From contig NZ_FMAH01000013.1 in NCBI RefSeq assembly GCF_900094545.1, forward strand, positions 1 to 64,000: a stretch of 64,000 bases of DNA. Reading direction: 5' to 3'. Both the position numbers and the translations under genes were made by a program. Position 1 is the first letter of the stretch, and each line of letters begins with the position of its first letter. The notes beneath the pieces were generated by a model, which saw only the letters and a program-made list of their open reading frames with translations, made no database searches and had not been told where the DNA came from. Below are positions 28,988 to 37,739 of the stretch, one piece after another. Source of the stretch: Martinezella miluonensis (GTDB lineage Bacteria > Pseudomonadota > Alphaproteobacteria > Rhizobiales > Rhizobiaceae).

Positions 28988-28997
28988 GCAGTTTTCC
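28988..28997. repeat. Right 10-bp target-site duplication
   Basis: GCAGTTTTCC is identical to 26585-26594. It sits between the element and the stop codon of the SIS-domain gene at 29008. Confidence 0.75.
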
Positions 28998-29007
28998 TGT
29001 CATTACC

Positions 29008-29736
29008 CTAAAGATGCGGATTACGCGGACGGTACTTCTTGACCAGCCGCTGATTGGTTTCCTTGGCGCCGGGCATGTTGGCGCTGAGGTAGACGGGCGG
29101 ATCGCCATCCTTGCAAAGTTCGGCGGCGACATCGGCAAAGATGGCGTTCAGCACAGTGGCCCCAACGGCGGTCGAGGCCGGGCCGACCTTCAGGCCGGTG
29201 CCCGGCAGGTCGATCATGGCGTCGCCGGGCGGCAGACCGTTGTCCAGCACGATATCGGCGACATCGGCAAGCTTCCTGCGGCCGTTGGCAATGGCGGCCG
29301 AATAGGCAAGCGAGGTGATGGCGATGACCGTGGCGCCGATCTCGCGGCCGTAATCCGCCGCCTCAAGCGGCGCTGCATTGACGCCGGAATTGGAGGCGAT
29401 GATCAGTACATCGCCCGGCTGCATGCCGTAGCGCTCGAAGATCGGGCGAATGAGGCCTTCGGTGCGCTCATAGACCGAGCTGATGACGGCACCTTCATGC
29501 AGCATGGCCGAGCCGACCAGCACCGGGACGGTGAAGGCGAGGCCGCCAGCACGATAATGCACCTCTTCCGCCAGCATATGCGAATGGCCGGTGCCGAAGA
29601 CGTAGACGCGACGATCGGCGCGTGCGGCCGCGCAAATAGCGGCGGAAGCCCTCGACATGGGCTCGGCAAGCGCTTCGCGCAGGGTTTCCAACCGGCCGAT
29701 AAGGCCGGAGAAATAGCGGTCCGTGACTGCGGTCAT
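29008..29736 (-). CDS. SIS-domain sugar-phosphate protein (UPF0309-like)
   Basis: The 242-residue protein has a single SIS fold: [20 protein letters not shown] (phosphosugar-binding loop, about residues 41-60) and [19 protein letters not shown] (the SxS-type loop). It belongs to the sugar isomerase-like proteins near MurQ/GmhA that bind phosphosugars. As the last gene of the gntR-SIS-nagA operon it probably acts on an amino-sugar phosphate, but the reaction is unknown. The start at 29736 has AAGGAAG upstream; a start at 29787 would overlap nagA deeply. Confidence 0.83.
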   Translation of the reverse strand: MTAVTDRYFSGLIGRLETLREALAEPMSRASAAICAAARADRRVYVFGTGHSHMLAEEVHYRAGGLAFTVPVLVGSAMLHEGAVISSVYERTEGLIRPIFERYGMQPGDVLIIASNSGVNAAPLEAADYGREIGATVIAITSLAYSAAIANGRRKLADVADIVLDNGLPPGDAMIDLPGTGLKVGPASTAVGATVLNAIFADVAAELCKDGDPPVYLSANMPGAKETNQRLVKKYRPRNPHL

Positions 29737-29759
29737 GCCGAGCTTCCTTTTCGAGTGTC

Positions 29760-30920
29760 TCAGGCTGAAGGCTGGCCCGAGATCCATGTTTCGGTAACTT
29801 CGATACCGTCGTTGATGTGAACGAGGTCGGCGCGGGTTCCCGGCGTCAGGTGGCCGCGATCGGCAAGCCGCAGGAAGCGGGCGGGATAGGAGGTCGCCAT
29901 GCGCAAGGCTTCCGCCAGCGGCAGCTCGAGCACGTTGACACCGTAGCGGATGGTCGAGGCCATATCGACGTCGGAGCCGGCCAGCGTGCCATCGTCCAAC
30001 GTCAGTTTCGAGCAGTAGCCACCCTTGGTGCGGTAGACCGTGCGGCCGTTCAGCGTGAAGCTCGGAAGATCGGTGCCGACGAGCGACATGGCATCGGTGA
30101 CGAAAAACAGCCGGCCTTCGCCGCGCTTGGCGCGCAGCGCGACCCTGAGTGCCGTCGGCTCGACGTGATGGCCATCAGCGATGATGCCGCACCAGGGGGC
30201 GGGGTGGTCGATCGCGGCGCCGACGAGGCCGGGCGCGCGATGGCCCATCTGGCTCATGGCGTTGAAAAGGTGGGTGACGCCACGGGCGCCGGCATCGAAG
30301 CGCGCATTGGCGGCTTCCGTCGTGCAATCGCTGTGGCCGATGCTGACGATGACGCCGCCTTCGGCGAGCGCCTGTACCTGCCGCTCCGTCACCTGCTCCG
30401 CGGCCATGGTGACCAGCAGCGTGCCGATCGCCTCGCGGGCGCGGATAAAGGTTCTGACGTCGTTATCCTCGACCGGACGCATCAGCTCGGCCAGGTGCGC
30501 GCCCTTGCGGGCCGGCGCCAGATGCGGGCCTTCCAGATGCAGGCCGGCGACGCCGCGATTGGCTTTCACGGCTTCGACGGCAGCTTCGATGGATGCAGTC
30601 GTGGCAGCCGCGACATCGGTGATGAGGGTCGGCAGGAGCGAGGTCGTGCCGTAGGGGCGGTGCCCCTCGGCGATCATATACATGGATTCCGGCGACGGTT
30701 CGTCGTTCAGCATGCGGCCGCCGCCGCCGTTCACCTGCGCGTCGATGAAGCCCGGCGACAGGACGCCGCCCTTCAGCTGGATGGTTTCGGCGTTGTCGGG
30801 CACGTCGTTGACGCTGGTGATGGCATGGATGCGGCCGTTGCCGATCACGAGTGCGCTGTCCTCGTGAAAACGGTCGCCATCGAAGATGCGGGCGCCTGTA
30901 AGGACCTTGTAATCCATCAC
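29760..30920 (-). CDS. nagA: N-acetylglucosamine-6-phosphate deacetylase
   Basis: This 386-residue amidohydrolase removes acetate from GlcNAc-6-phosphate to give glucosamine-6-phosphate. It shows [12 protein letters not shown] near the N-terminus, [15 protein letters not shown] (metal/substrate loop), [16 protein letters not shown] with the metal His, [11 protein letters not shown] and IADGHHVEP, and the catalytic Asp in FVTDAMS. The order matches NagA. Its start overlaps the upstream SIS gene stop by 4 bp, showing tight coupling. Confidence 0.93.
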   Translation of the reverse strand: MMDYKVLTGARIFDGDRFHEDSALVIGNGRIHAITSVNDVPDNAETIQLKGGVLSPGFIDAQVNGGGGRMLNDEPSPESMYMIAEGHRPYGTTSLLPTLITDVAAATTASIEAAVEAVKANRGVAGLHLEGPHLAPARKGAHLAELMRPVEDNDVRTFIRAREAIGTLLVTMAAEQVTERQVQALAEGGVIVSIGHSDCTTEAANARFDAGARGVTHLFNAMSQMGHRAPGLVGAAIDHPAPWCGIIADGHHVEPTALRVALRAKRGEGRLFFVTDAMSLVGTDLPSFTLNGRTVYRTKGGYCSKLTLDDGTLAGSDVDMASTIRYGVNVLELPLAEALRMATSYPARFLRLADRGHLTPGTRADLVHINDGIEVTETWISGQPSA

Positions 30921-31948
30921 ATGGTCTCCGTTACCTTGAGGAGATTAGCCGGCTTATCAGGGTCGAAGCCCTTGCGGCGCGTCACTGCCTCGATCAGGCG
31001 ATAGTAGCAGAGCAGCGAAACCAGCGGGTCGAGCAGGCCGTTGCCGGTGCTGGGCATGTGAAGGTTGATGCCGGCGAGCGGAGCCGTCGAGAAGGAGACG
31101 GCGGTGGCGCCGAGCTTCTGCAGGCGCTCCAGTGCCTGTGCATTGTTGGGGAAGGCGGCATCGTCAGGCGAGAAGGCGACGATCGGGAAGCCCGGCTGTA
31201 CGAGGCGCATTGGACCATGCATGAGCTCCGCCAGCGAGAAGGCTTCCGCGTGCAGGCCTGCGGTTTCCTTGGCCTTCAATGCTGCTTCGAGCGCGATGGC
31301 GAAGGCCGGACCGCGTCCGCCCGTATAGAGCGAGGAGGCGTTGAAGAGCACGTCTTCGGCGGCCTTGCCGTCGATGCCCGAGGTTGCGGCCAGTGCTTCC
31401 GGCAGTCTTGCGAGGCCGTCAGTCAGCGCCTTGTCCTGCGAGATCGCAGCCGTGACGCCGGCAAGCGCGACGGCGGCGGCGATGAAGGACTTGGTGGCGG
31501 CAACGCTCTGTTCTTTACCGGCATTGAGGCCGAGCACGATGTCCGCTTCCTTGGCGAGCGGGCTATCGGTGACGTTGACGACGGCGATCGTCGTGGCACC
31601 GCCCTTCTTGGCGGCGGCCTGCAGCGCAATGATATCCGGGCTGCCGCCGGACTGCGATACCGTGAAGTGGATGCCGCCCTTCAGATGCAGCGGCGCGCCA
31701 TAGACGGAGGCGATCGACGGGCCGACAGAGGCGACCGGGATGCCGCGGGAGATTTCGAACAGATATTTGAAGAAGGTGGCGGCGTGGTCGGAGGAACCGC
31801 GCGCTGCCGTGGTGATCAGTGACGGGTTGGTCGATGAGAAAAGCTTCGCGATTTCGGCAAAGGCTGGCTTTTCCTTTTCAAGCAGCGTTGCAACTACCTC
31901 CGGCGACTGGCCGGCTTCCGTCAGCATCAGGGATTGGGTCTTGCTCAT
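30917..31948 (-). CDS. SIS aminotransferase/deaminase (GlmS C-terminal type, NagB-II-like)
   Basis: The 343-residue protein has two SIS domains and no glutaminase domain. It contains TAARGSSDHAATFFKYLFE, FTVSQSGGSPDIIAL, GKEQSVAATKSF and AEAFSLAELMHGPM, the hallmarks of GlmS-like isomerases. In an operon with nagA this type usually replaces NagB, converting glucosamine-6-phosphate to fructose-6-phosphate and ammonia. That role is inferred from context. It overlaps both neighbours by 4 bp. Confidence 0.88.
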   Translation of the reverse strand: MSKTQSLMLTEAGQSPEVVATLLEKEKPAFAEIAKLFSSTNPSLITTAARGSSDHAATFFKYLFEISRGIPVASVGPSIASVYGAPLHLKGGIHFTVSQSGGSPDIIALQAAAKKGGATTIAVVNVTDSPLAKEADIVLGLNAGKEQSVAATKSFIAAAVALAGVTAAISQDKALTDGLARLPEALAATSGIDGKAAEDVLFNASSLYTGGRGPAFAIALEAALKAKETAGLHAEAFSLAELMHGPMRLVQPGFPIVAFSPDDAAFPNNAQALERLQKLGATAVSFSTAPLAGINLHMPSTGNGLLDPLVSLLCYYRLIEAVTRRKGFDPDKPANLLKVTETM

Positions 31949-32718
31949 AGGTCATCTCCAATTCTCAATTCGGTAACAAAATCATAGGCATCGCCGCGAT
32001 AGTGCGAGCGGGTATATTCAACGACACGCTGGTCCGCGAGGCGGGAGACGCGCTCGATCAAGAGTGCCGGTGCTCCGGCCTTGACGGTCAGGATCGATGC
32101 GGAAGTGGGGTCCAGCGTCACGGCCGTCAGTCTCTGTTGCGCGCGCACGGGCTTGAAGCCCCTGGCGGCCAGCGCATCGTAGAGCGACCCCTCGGATATG
32201 GCGTCTTCGCCCAGGAATTTCATGGGAACGACGGCGCGCTCGATGGCGAGCGGCTGACCGTCCGCCAGGCGCAGGCGGTCGAGCCGCAGCACGGGTTCGT
32301 CAAGACCGAGGCCGAGGAGGAAGGTTTCCTCCGGCGCCGGCGGGCTGATGGTGCGCTGGAGGATGCGGGCTGCCGGCTCGCGGCCGCGCGAACGCATGTC
32401 GGCGGAGAAGGAGGAGAGGCGCCAGAGCGGCTGCTCGATGCGCTCGACATGCTGCGAGACGAAAGTCCCGCTGCCGTGGCGCGATTCAATGACGCCCGAA
32501 GCAAGCAGGTCGCGATAGGCGGTTCTGACCGTCACCCGGCCGATCTGCAGGGCGCCGGCAAGATCGCGCTCGCCTGGCAGCGCCGTCCCCGACTTCAGCA
32601 GCCCTTCCTGGATAAGGCCCGTCAATGCCAGTGCCAGGCGCTTATAGAGAGGCCCGCTCCCGGTCCCCTCGCCGAGACCGCGATTGTTCAATTCAGCGAT
32701 CAAACTGGTTCTATCCAT
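31945..32718 (-). CDS. GntR-family regulator with UTRA domain (NagR-like)
   Basis: The 257-residue protein has a GntR winged helix at residues about 20-90 (PGERDLAGALQIGRVTVRTA, then GSGTFVSQ). A UTRA effector domain follows (about 105-250) with SFSADMRSRG and VEYTRSHYRGDAYDF, the pattern of HutC/NagR/DasR regulators that sense phosphorylated sugars. It is the first gene of the amino-sugar operon and overlaps the next gene by 4 bp, so it probably autoregulates the whole operon from the repeats just upstream. Confidence 0.9.
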   Translation of the reverse strand: MDRTSLIAELNNRGLGEGTGSGPLYKRLALALTGLIQEGLLKSGTALPGERDLAGALQIGRVTVRTAYRDLLASGVIESRHGSGTFVSQHVERIEQPLWRLSSFSADMRSRGREPAARILQRTISPPAPEETFLLGLGLDEPVLRLDRLRLADGQPLAIERAVVPMKFLGEDAISEGSLYDALAARGFKPVRAQQRLTAVTLDPTSASILTVKAGAPALLIERVSRLADQRVVEYTRSHYRGDAYDFVTELRIGDDL

Positions 32719-32723
32719 GGCGG

Positions 32724-32746
32724 CTATTTAGAACCTATTTAGAACC
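32724..32746 (-). promoter_or_regulatory. Candidate GntR operator, two 11-bp repeats
   Basis: CTATTTAGAAC occurs twice in immediate succession (32724-32734 and 32735-32745), followed by C. The pair lies only 6 bp upstream of the gntR start codon. The spacing of about one helical turn suits binding of two half-sites on one face. Confidence 0.6.
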
Positions 32747-32782
32747 AATTCACAAGGTGAATCTATCCCTCGACCCAAAAAG

Positions 32783-32815
32783 AATCGGCCGGGCGCTTTG
32801 GACGCCCGGCCGATT
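32783..32815 (-). terminator. Intrinsic terminator of galM
   Basis: A perfect 13-bp stem (AATCGGCCGGGCG with its complement) and 7-nt loop are followed on the minus strand by CTTTTTGGG. It lies 26 bp past the galM stop and also separates galM from the nag operon promoter. Confidence 0.9.
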
Positions 32816-32840
32816 ATTGTGAGAACAGGGCATGCCCGGT

Positions 32841-33866
32841 TCAGTTCTTGGTAAAGATGTAGTCCGTTTCCTGCCGCAATACCTCGCCCGGGCGGAGCAC
32901 GGCATTGGGGAAGCCTTCGTGATTGATGGCATCCGGCCACACCTGGGTTTCCAGGCAGAAACCGGCGAACGGGCCGATCTTGCGTCCGTCATGACCGGGA
33001 ACCGGGACGTTGAGCTTGAAGGCGGTGTAGAATTGAACGCCGGGCTCGGTCGTGCGTACTTCCAGCGACACGCCGGAATTGACGCTGCGGGCGAGCACGA
33101 CGGAACGCTTGGCGGTGCGCTCGCCGGAGAGGCAGAAATTGTGGTCGTAAAGTGCCTGCTCTGATCCCTCGAAACGCTTCATCGGCGACATCTCGCGGAA
33201 ATCGAACACGGTGCCTTCCACCGAGCGGATTTCCCCTGTCGGTACCTGCTTATCGTCGGTCGGGGTGTATTGATCGGCGGCGATCATGATGTCGTGGCCA
33301 AGCGTGTCGTCGCGGCCGTCGAGGTTGAAATAGGCGTGCTGGCAGACATTGGCGAGGGTCGGCTGGTCGGTGGTCGATTCGTAGGTGACAGACAGCTCGC
33401 CGTTGCCATGCACCCGGTAGGTCGCCTGGATCGTGCAGTTGCCGGGATAGCCGGCGCGGCCATCGGGATCGACGATCTTCAGCACGACACGGTCGGTATC
33501 GTGCTCAACAATGGTCCAGTTGCGCTTGGCGATATTGTCCTTGCCGCCGTGCAGATGCGTGACGCCCTTCTCGTTGAGCTCGAGCTGGTACTGCTTACCG
33601 TCCAGCGTGAAGCGGCCGGCGCCGATGCGGTTGGCGCAGCGGCCCGGCGTCGCGCCGAAATAGGAAGAATGGGCGGGATAATCGGGGAAATTGTCGAAGC
33701 CGAGCAGCAAGGCAGGCTGGTGGCCCTCAAGCCTCAGGTCCTGGATGACGGCGCCCCATGAGATAACATGCGCGGTCAATCCGCCGCCGACGATCTTGAC
33801 GCGATAGACGGTATCCCCATCGGCCGTTGTTCCAAAAACTTCCCGCTGCAAAGTATTTTCCGTCAT
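32841..33866 (-). CDS. galM: Aldose 1-epimerase
   Basis: This 341-residue mutarotase interconverts alpha and beta anomers of aldoses. It has PGRCANRIGAGRFTLDGKQY near residue 75-95, LHGGKDNIAKRNW, the catalytic His in ANVCQHAYFNL and the catalytic Glu in FAGFCLETQVWPDA, close to the GalM consensus. It follows the nag operon in the same direction, but a strong terminator marks it as a separate unit. Confidence 0.93.
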   Translation of the reverse strand: MTENTLQREVFGTTADGDTVYRVKIVGGGLTAHVISWGAVIQDLRLEGHQPALLLGFDNFPDYPAHSSYFGATPGRCANRIGAGRFTLDGKQYQLELNEKGVTHLHGGKDNIAKRNWTIVEHDTDRVVLKIVDPDGRAGYPGNCTIQATYRVHGNGELSVTYESTTDQPTLANVCQHAYFNLDGRDDTLGHDIMIAADQYTPTDDKQVPTGEIRSVEGTVFDFREMSPMKRFEGSEQALYDHNFCLSGERTAKRSVVLARSVNSGVSLEVRTTEPGVQFYTAFKLNVPVPGHDGRKIGPFAGFCLETQVWPDAINHEGFPNAVLRPGEVLRQETDYIFTKN

Positions 33867-34125
33867 ATCAGCTCATCCATGGCTATCGAAAAGGCGAGGC
33901 CAGACCCTGCCCCCATTCGCATCGTTCCGCAACCGGTCCGAAGGTGAAATCTAGGGGCGGTCGATGGTGGATCAAGCCTCAATTTGGCTTTCTCTCATCG
34001 CTCCGGAATGCCAACCTGCGCCGCAAATGTGCAGCGCGTACGACAGGCGAGTGTATCGGTGCCTGTTTTGGCTCGTGTGGTCGGCCCCAACGGTCATCCG
34101 TTGAATACTTCCGCCTGGCGGTTCT

Positions 34126-34713
34126 CTAACTATGCGGCGTCAGCAGCTTGGCGATTTGGGGGGTGACGATTGCGGTGAACAGTCCGCGATTGCCGAAAGC
34201 CCTCGCAGAAAGCATTGCCCCATGAACGGACGCCATCAGCATTTGGGCCTCCTCTTCCGGCTGCTTGGCCAATCGGAACAGGTTCTGCTCCGCTCCAGCT
34301 TCCAGCACCGAGGTAAGCCATTGTGCGAGACTATTGAAATGGGCGCGGACGCGGGATGCGACCTCTTCCGGCAACATCTGCATCTCGCAAGCGAGCATCG
34401 CACAGACGCAGAAGGGCAACGAGGCATCGCGAATGCACGCCTGCCAGAAATTCACATAGGACTGTAATTGTTCAGCAGGGCTTGGGAACTGCTCACGAAG
34501 AGAATTCAGCCCCACTTCCGCCTGCTGCCGGTAGCGATCCACCAGCACCGAGACCAGCTCGGCCTTCGTCGGAAAATGATGGTGGATACTGGCCTTTCTG
34601 ATGCCGATCGCGGCCGAGATATCAGCATAGCTGAACCCGTTGTAGCCTCCGGCGACGATGAGAGACTGCGCGGTGTCGAGAATTTTTTCGGAAGTGGAAG
34701 TCGTTGATTTCAT
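34126..34713 (-). CDS. TetR-family transcription regulator
   Basis: The 195-residue repressor has an N-terminal helix-turn-helix (SYADISAAIGIRKASIHHHF, about residues 28-47) preceded by ILDTAQSLIVAGGYNGF. The C-terminal ligand domain has two Cys (FCVCAMLACE) and resembles the TetR_C group linked to oxidative or electrophile stress; that is a loose similarity. It is divergent from a DUF308 membrane-protein gene 141 bp away, and a 22-bp palindrome lies between them. Confidence 0.87.
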   Translation of the reverse strand: MKSTTSTSEKILDTAQSLIVAGGYNGFSYADISAAIGIRKASIHHHFPTKAELVSVLVDRYRQQAEVGLNSLREQFPSPAEQLQSYVNFWQACIRDASLPFCVCAMLACEMQMLPEEVASRVRAHFNSLAQWLTSVLEAGAEQNLFRLAKQPEEEAQMLMASVHGAMLSARAFGNRGLFTAIVTPQIAKLLTPHS

Positions 34714-34813
34714 GTCGCTGCCTACCTTCTGATAGGTCGTTTGTCAAGGTGTCACGGCACTTCCGATCCCTCACAAAGAGGTGTTCAATCGTCGGGTTGA
34801 CTTTGTCAATTTT

Positions 34814-34835
34814 ATCTCCCTACTAGTAGGTAGAT
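34814..34835. promoter_or_regulatory. TetR operator, 22-bp palindrome
   Basis: ATCTCCCTACT and AGTAGGTAGAT are inverted repeats with one mismatch and no spacer. The site lies 19 bp before the DUF308 start. A weaker related repeat (ACCTTCTGATAGGT) is found near 34724-34737 close to the tetR start, so both genes may be controlled. Confidence 0.65.
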
Positions 34836-34854
34836 TTCAAAATGGAGCCTACCG

Positions 34855-35412
34855 ATGTCAAGCAATTCTTTGAGTCAGTCCAGCTGGCTGCGATCCTATT
34901 ATTTCGTACGTGCGCTTTTCTCCGTCGCATGGATTGCCGCCGCCATTCTTCTGCGCGGGCAGCCTGGTGCCATCGCGTTTTTGCTTGTGATCTACCCGGC
35001 GTGGGACGCCCTCGCCAATCTGGTTGACGCACGGGTAAACGGCGGTCTGAAAGCCAACTCTTCCCAAGCGTTGAATGTCGTCGTCAGCACGATCACCGCG
35101 CTTGCCGTGATCGCGGCGGTCAGCGACAGCACCTATGCTGTTCTGGCGGTGTTCGGGATTTGGGCGATCTTTTCTGGTCTGCTGCAGCTGTACACGGCGG
35201 TAAGGCGTTGGCGCCATTATGGCGCACAATGGGTGATGATCCTGAGTGGCGCCCAATCGGCCCTTGCCGGTGGATTCATGATCAGCCGATCGCTTGGCAC
35301 GGCAGCGCCGACGATCCTGGACATCACCCCCTATGTGGCGTTCGGCGCATTCTACTTCCTGCTTTCGGCAATCTGGCTCTTCGTTGCAGCCTATCGCAAG
35401 GCAGATGCATAG
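34855..35412 (+). CDS. DUF308 membrane protein (HdeD-like)
   Basis: The 185-residue protein has about six hydrophobic segments in pairs, the DUF308 layout seen in HdeD. Segments include SYYFVRALFSVAWIAAAILL, GAIAFLLVIYPAWDALANLV, VVVSTITALAVIAAV and YAVLAVFGIWAIFSGLLQLY. HdeD is an acid-resistance membrane protein in E. coli; the role here is unknown. GGAG precedes the ATG. It lies directly downstream of the TetR operator, so it is the likely main target of the divergent regulator. Confidence 0.85.
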   Translation: MSSNSLSQSSWLRSYYFVRALFSVAWIAAAILLRGQPGAIAFLLVIYPAWDALANLVDARVNGGLKANSSQALNVVVSTITALAVIAAVSDSTYAVLAVFGIWAIFSGLLQLYTAVRRWRHYGAQWVMILSGAQSALAGGFMISRSLGTAAPTILDITPYVAFGAFYFLLSAIWLFVAAYRKADA

Positions 35413-35465
35413 ACATTCCCTGGTGCGGCGGCGGCAACGCTAAAGTCATCGAGCAAAGGCAATGC

Positions 35466-36653
35466 TCAGCGCGACAATTCCCGCGTCGCTTTTTCCAGGC
35501 CGCCGAGGGTCAAAGGATACATGCGGTCGCTCATCAGGCGGCGGATGATGGAGATGGAGGTGGTATGGCCCCAATAGTTTTCCGGCACGGGATTGAGCCA
35601 GATGCATTTGCGGAAATGGCCGGTCATGCGGGCGAGCCAGGCCTCACCGGATTCCTTGTTCCAGTGTTCAACCGAGCCGCCCGGATGGTTGATTTCGTAG
35701 GGGCTCATCGATGCATCGCCGACGAAGACGACGCGATAATCGGAGCCGAAGGTGCGGATGAGATCGGTCGTTGCGGTGATATCGACGCGACGGCGGCGAT
35801 TGTCCTTCCACACGCCTTCGTAGAGGCAGTTGTGGAAGTAGAAATATTCCATGTGGCGAAACTCTGATCGGGCGGCGGAAAACAGCTCTTCGACCACGCG
35901 GATGTGGTCGTCCATCGAGCCGCCAACATCGAAGAACATTAGGAGTTTGACGGCGTTGCGGCGTTCCGACCGCGTCTGGACGTCGAGATAGCCATGCTCG
36001 GCGGTGGAGCGGATGGTGCCGGAGAGATCCAGTTCTTCGGCGGCACCCTCGCGCACCCAGCGGCGCAGGCGCTTCAGCGCCACCTTGATGTTGCGGGTGC
36101 CGAGCTCGACGCTATCGTCGAGATTCTGGAAGTCGCGGCGATCCCAGACCTTGACCGCGCGCCGATGGCGGGATGTTTCCTGGCCGATGCGCACGCCTTC
36201 CGGGTTATAGCCGTAGGCGCCGAAGGGCGAGGTGCCTGCCGTGCCGATCCATTTCGAGCCGCCCTGATGCCGGCCCTTCTGCTCGGCCAGCCGCTCGCGC
36301 AGCGTCTCCATCAGCTTGTCGAAGCCGCCGAGCGCCTCGATTTCCTTTCTCTCCCCGTCGGTCAGATGCCGTTCGGCGAGCTTGCGCAGCCATTCTTCGG
36401 GAATTTCGGTCGCTTCGACCATATCGGCATTGCCGCCGATCGCCTCGACGCCCCGGAAATAGTCGGCAAAGATCTGGTCGAAGCGATCGATGAAGCGCTC
36501 GTCCTTGATCAGCGTCGTGCGCGCCAGATAGTAGAAGGCCTCGACGTCATAGTCGGCAATTCCTTCTTCCATTCCCTCAAGCAGCGACAGGAACTCCCGG
36601 AGCGTTACCGGAACCTTCGCTTCCTTCAGCTTCAGGAAGAAGGGAATGAACAA
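35466..36653 (-). CDS. VWA-domain protein, CoxE family
   Basis: The 395-residue protein matches CoxE-like VWA proteins. It begins MFIPFFLKLKEAKVPVTLRE, characteristic of the family, and has a MIDAS-like metal site in LLMFFDVGGSMDDHI plus IRTFGSDYRVVFVGDASMSP later. Such proteins work with MoxR AAA ATPases as chaperones that insert metal or activate partner enzymes. The cognate MoxR gene (37993-38835) lies on the same strand upstream but is separated by metA. It starts 3 bp after the metA stop and so is probably read from the riboswitch-controlled promoter. Confidence 0.88.
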   Translation of the reverse strand: MFIPFFLKLKEAKVPVTLREFLSLLEGMEEGIADYDVEAFYYLARTTLIKDERFIDRFDQIFADYFRGVEAIGGNADMVEATEIPEEWLRKLAERHLTDGERKEIEALGGFDKLMETLRERLAEQKGRHQGGSKWIGTAGTSPFGAYGYNPEGVRIGQETSRHRRAVKVWDRRDFQNLDDSVELGTRNIKVALKRLRRWVREGAAEELDLSGTIRSTAEHGYLDVQTRSERRNAVKLLMFFDVGGSMDDHIRVVEELFSAARSEFRHMEYFYFHNCLYEGVWKDNRRRRVDITATTDLIRTFGSDYRVVFVGDASMSPYEINHPGGSVEHWNKESGEAWLARMTGHFRKCIWLNPVPENYWGHTTSISIIRRLMSDRMYPLTLGGLEKATRELSR

Positions 36654-36656
36654 GCC

Positions 36657-37583
36657 TCAAGTCCTTTCCTGGCCGATCTCCTCCACATCATACGGCGTGG
36701 TTTGGTAGATCTCGTTGATCCAGTTGCCGAAGAACAGGTGTGCGTGGCTGCGCCACCGGTTCTGGGGGGGAATCTCCGGGTCGTTGTGCGGGAAGTAGTT
36801 GTGCGGCATCTTGATCGGCACACCCGCATTCACATCGCGGAAATACTCATCCGCCAGCGAGGTGGAATCATACTCCACGTGATTGAACATGTAGAGCCGG
36901 TTGCAGGCCTGTTCGTGGACGAGGCAGACGCCCATCTCGCTCGAATCCATCAGGATCTGCAGGCCAGGCACCTTCTCGATGTCGGCGCGCTTTACCTCCG
37001 TCCAGCGCGAGACCGGCACGGCGAAATCGTCGGAAAAGCCGTTGAGATAGACGGAGGAGGGCTTCAGGTTCTGGTGGCGGTACACCCCGAACGCCTTTTC
37101 CTTCAGCGTATATTTCGGCACCTTGTGGAAGTGATAGATCGCCGCCATTGCGCCCCAGCAGACGTTGAGCGTCGAATGGACGTTGGTGGCCGTCCACTCG
37201 AAGATCTGCTGCATTTCTTCCCAGTAGGTCACATCTTCGTATTCGAGCAGCTCGATCGGCGCGCCGGTGATGATGAAACCGTCGAACTTGCGGTGCTTCA
37301 CCTCGTCCCAGGTCTGGTAGAAGGAGAGCAGATGCTCCTCGGAGGTGTTCTTGGCCTTGTGCGCGCCGATGCGCACCAGCGAAAACTCCACCTGCAGCGG
37401 CGATGCGCCGACTAGGCGCGCCATCTGGACCTCGGTCTTGATCTTGTTCGGCATGAGGTTGAGGAGCCCGATCTGAAGGGGGCGGATATCCTGACGGAAC
37501 GCCACCGTTTCGGTCATCACCCGCACACCCTCGTTCTGGAGGGTTTCAAACGCGGGCAGCGTATCGGGAATCTTGATGGGCAT
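36657..37583 (-). CDS. metA: Homoserine O-acyltransferase (MetA), probably acetyl-CoA type
   Basis: This 308-residue enzyme acylates homoserine as the first committed step of methionine synthesis. The catalytic Cys142 is in NVCWGAMAA and the His235-Glu237 pair in FNHVEYDS. Residue 111 is Glu ([12 protein letters not shown]); in MetA enzymes Glu here goes with acetyl-CoA and Gly with succinyl-CoA, so the product is predicted to be O-acetylhomoserine despite the usual succinyltransferase name. The start at 37583 ([10 protein letters not shown]) is the family start; an upstream GTG adds three residues. A SAM-II riboswitch and terminator precede it. Confidence 0.94.
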   Translation of the reverse strand: MPIKIPDTLPAFETLQNEGVRVMTETVAFRQDIRPLQIGLLNLMPNKIKTEVQMARLVGASPLQVEFSLVRIGAHKAKNTSEEHLLSFYQTWDEVKHRKFDGFIITGAPIELLEYEDVTYWEEMQQIFEWTATNVHSTLNVCWGAMAAIYHFHKVPKYTLKEKAFGVYRHQNLKPSSVYLNGFSDDFAVPVSRWTEVKRADIEKVPGLQILMDSSEMGVCLVHEQACNRLYMFNHVEYDSTSLADEYFRDVNAGVPIKMPHNYFPHNDPEIPPQNRWRSHAHLFFGNWINEIYQTTPYDVEEIGQERT

Positions 37584-37604
37584 TGTTTCCACTCGACCAA
37601 ATAC

Positions 37605-37638
37605 AAAAAAACCGGCCGCGATAAGAATCGCTACCGGT
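37605..37638 (-). terminator. Intrinsic terminator in the metA leader
   Basis: On the minus strand ACCGG-T-AGCGAT, a TCTT loop, ATCGC and CCGGT form a hairpin followed by seven T residues, 22 nt before the metA start. Its 3' arm (CGCGGCC, 37614-37620) can pair instead with GGCCGCG at 37644-37650 next to the aptamer. That is the pattern expected of riboswitch-controlled termination. Confidence 0.75.
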
Positions 37639-37647
37639 CCGCACGCG

Positions 37648-37704
37648 GCCCTTTAGCGACTTATTTAACGTGGCTGCAAGCCGGCCGGCCAAATCACCAC
37701 GAGG
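37648..37704 (-). promoter_or_regulatory. SAM-II riboswitch of metA
   Basis: On the minus strand the leader contains GTGGTGATTTGGCCGG, GGCTTGCAGCCACG and TTAAATAAGTCGCTAAAG in order, the conserved pseudoknot core of the SAM-II (metA motif) aptamer found upstream of methionine genes in alphaproteobacteria. It binds S-adenosylmethionine and should shut down metA, and likely the VWA gene behind it, when SAM is plentiful. Confidence 0.93.
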
Positions 37705-37739
37705 AGAAATGCATAAACCTGCTGTTCCGACTGGTCAAT

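Noticed and set aside
35994..37415. 473-codon frame antisense to the VWA and metA genes
   Set aside because: It spans two real genes on the other strand and has no recognisable domain.
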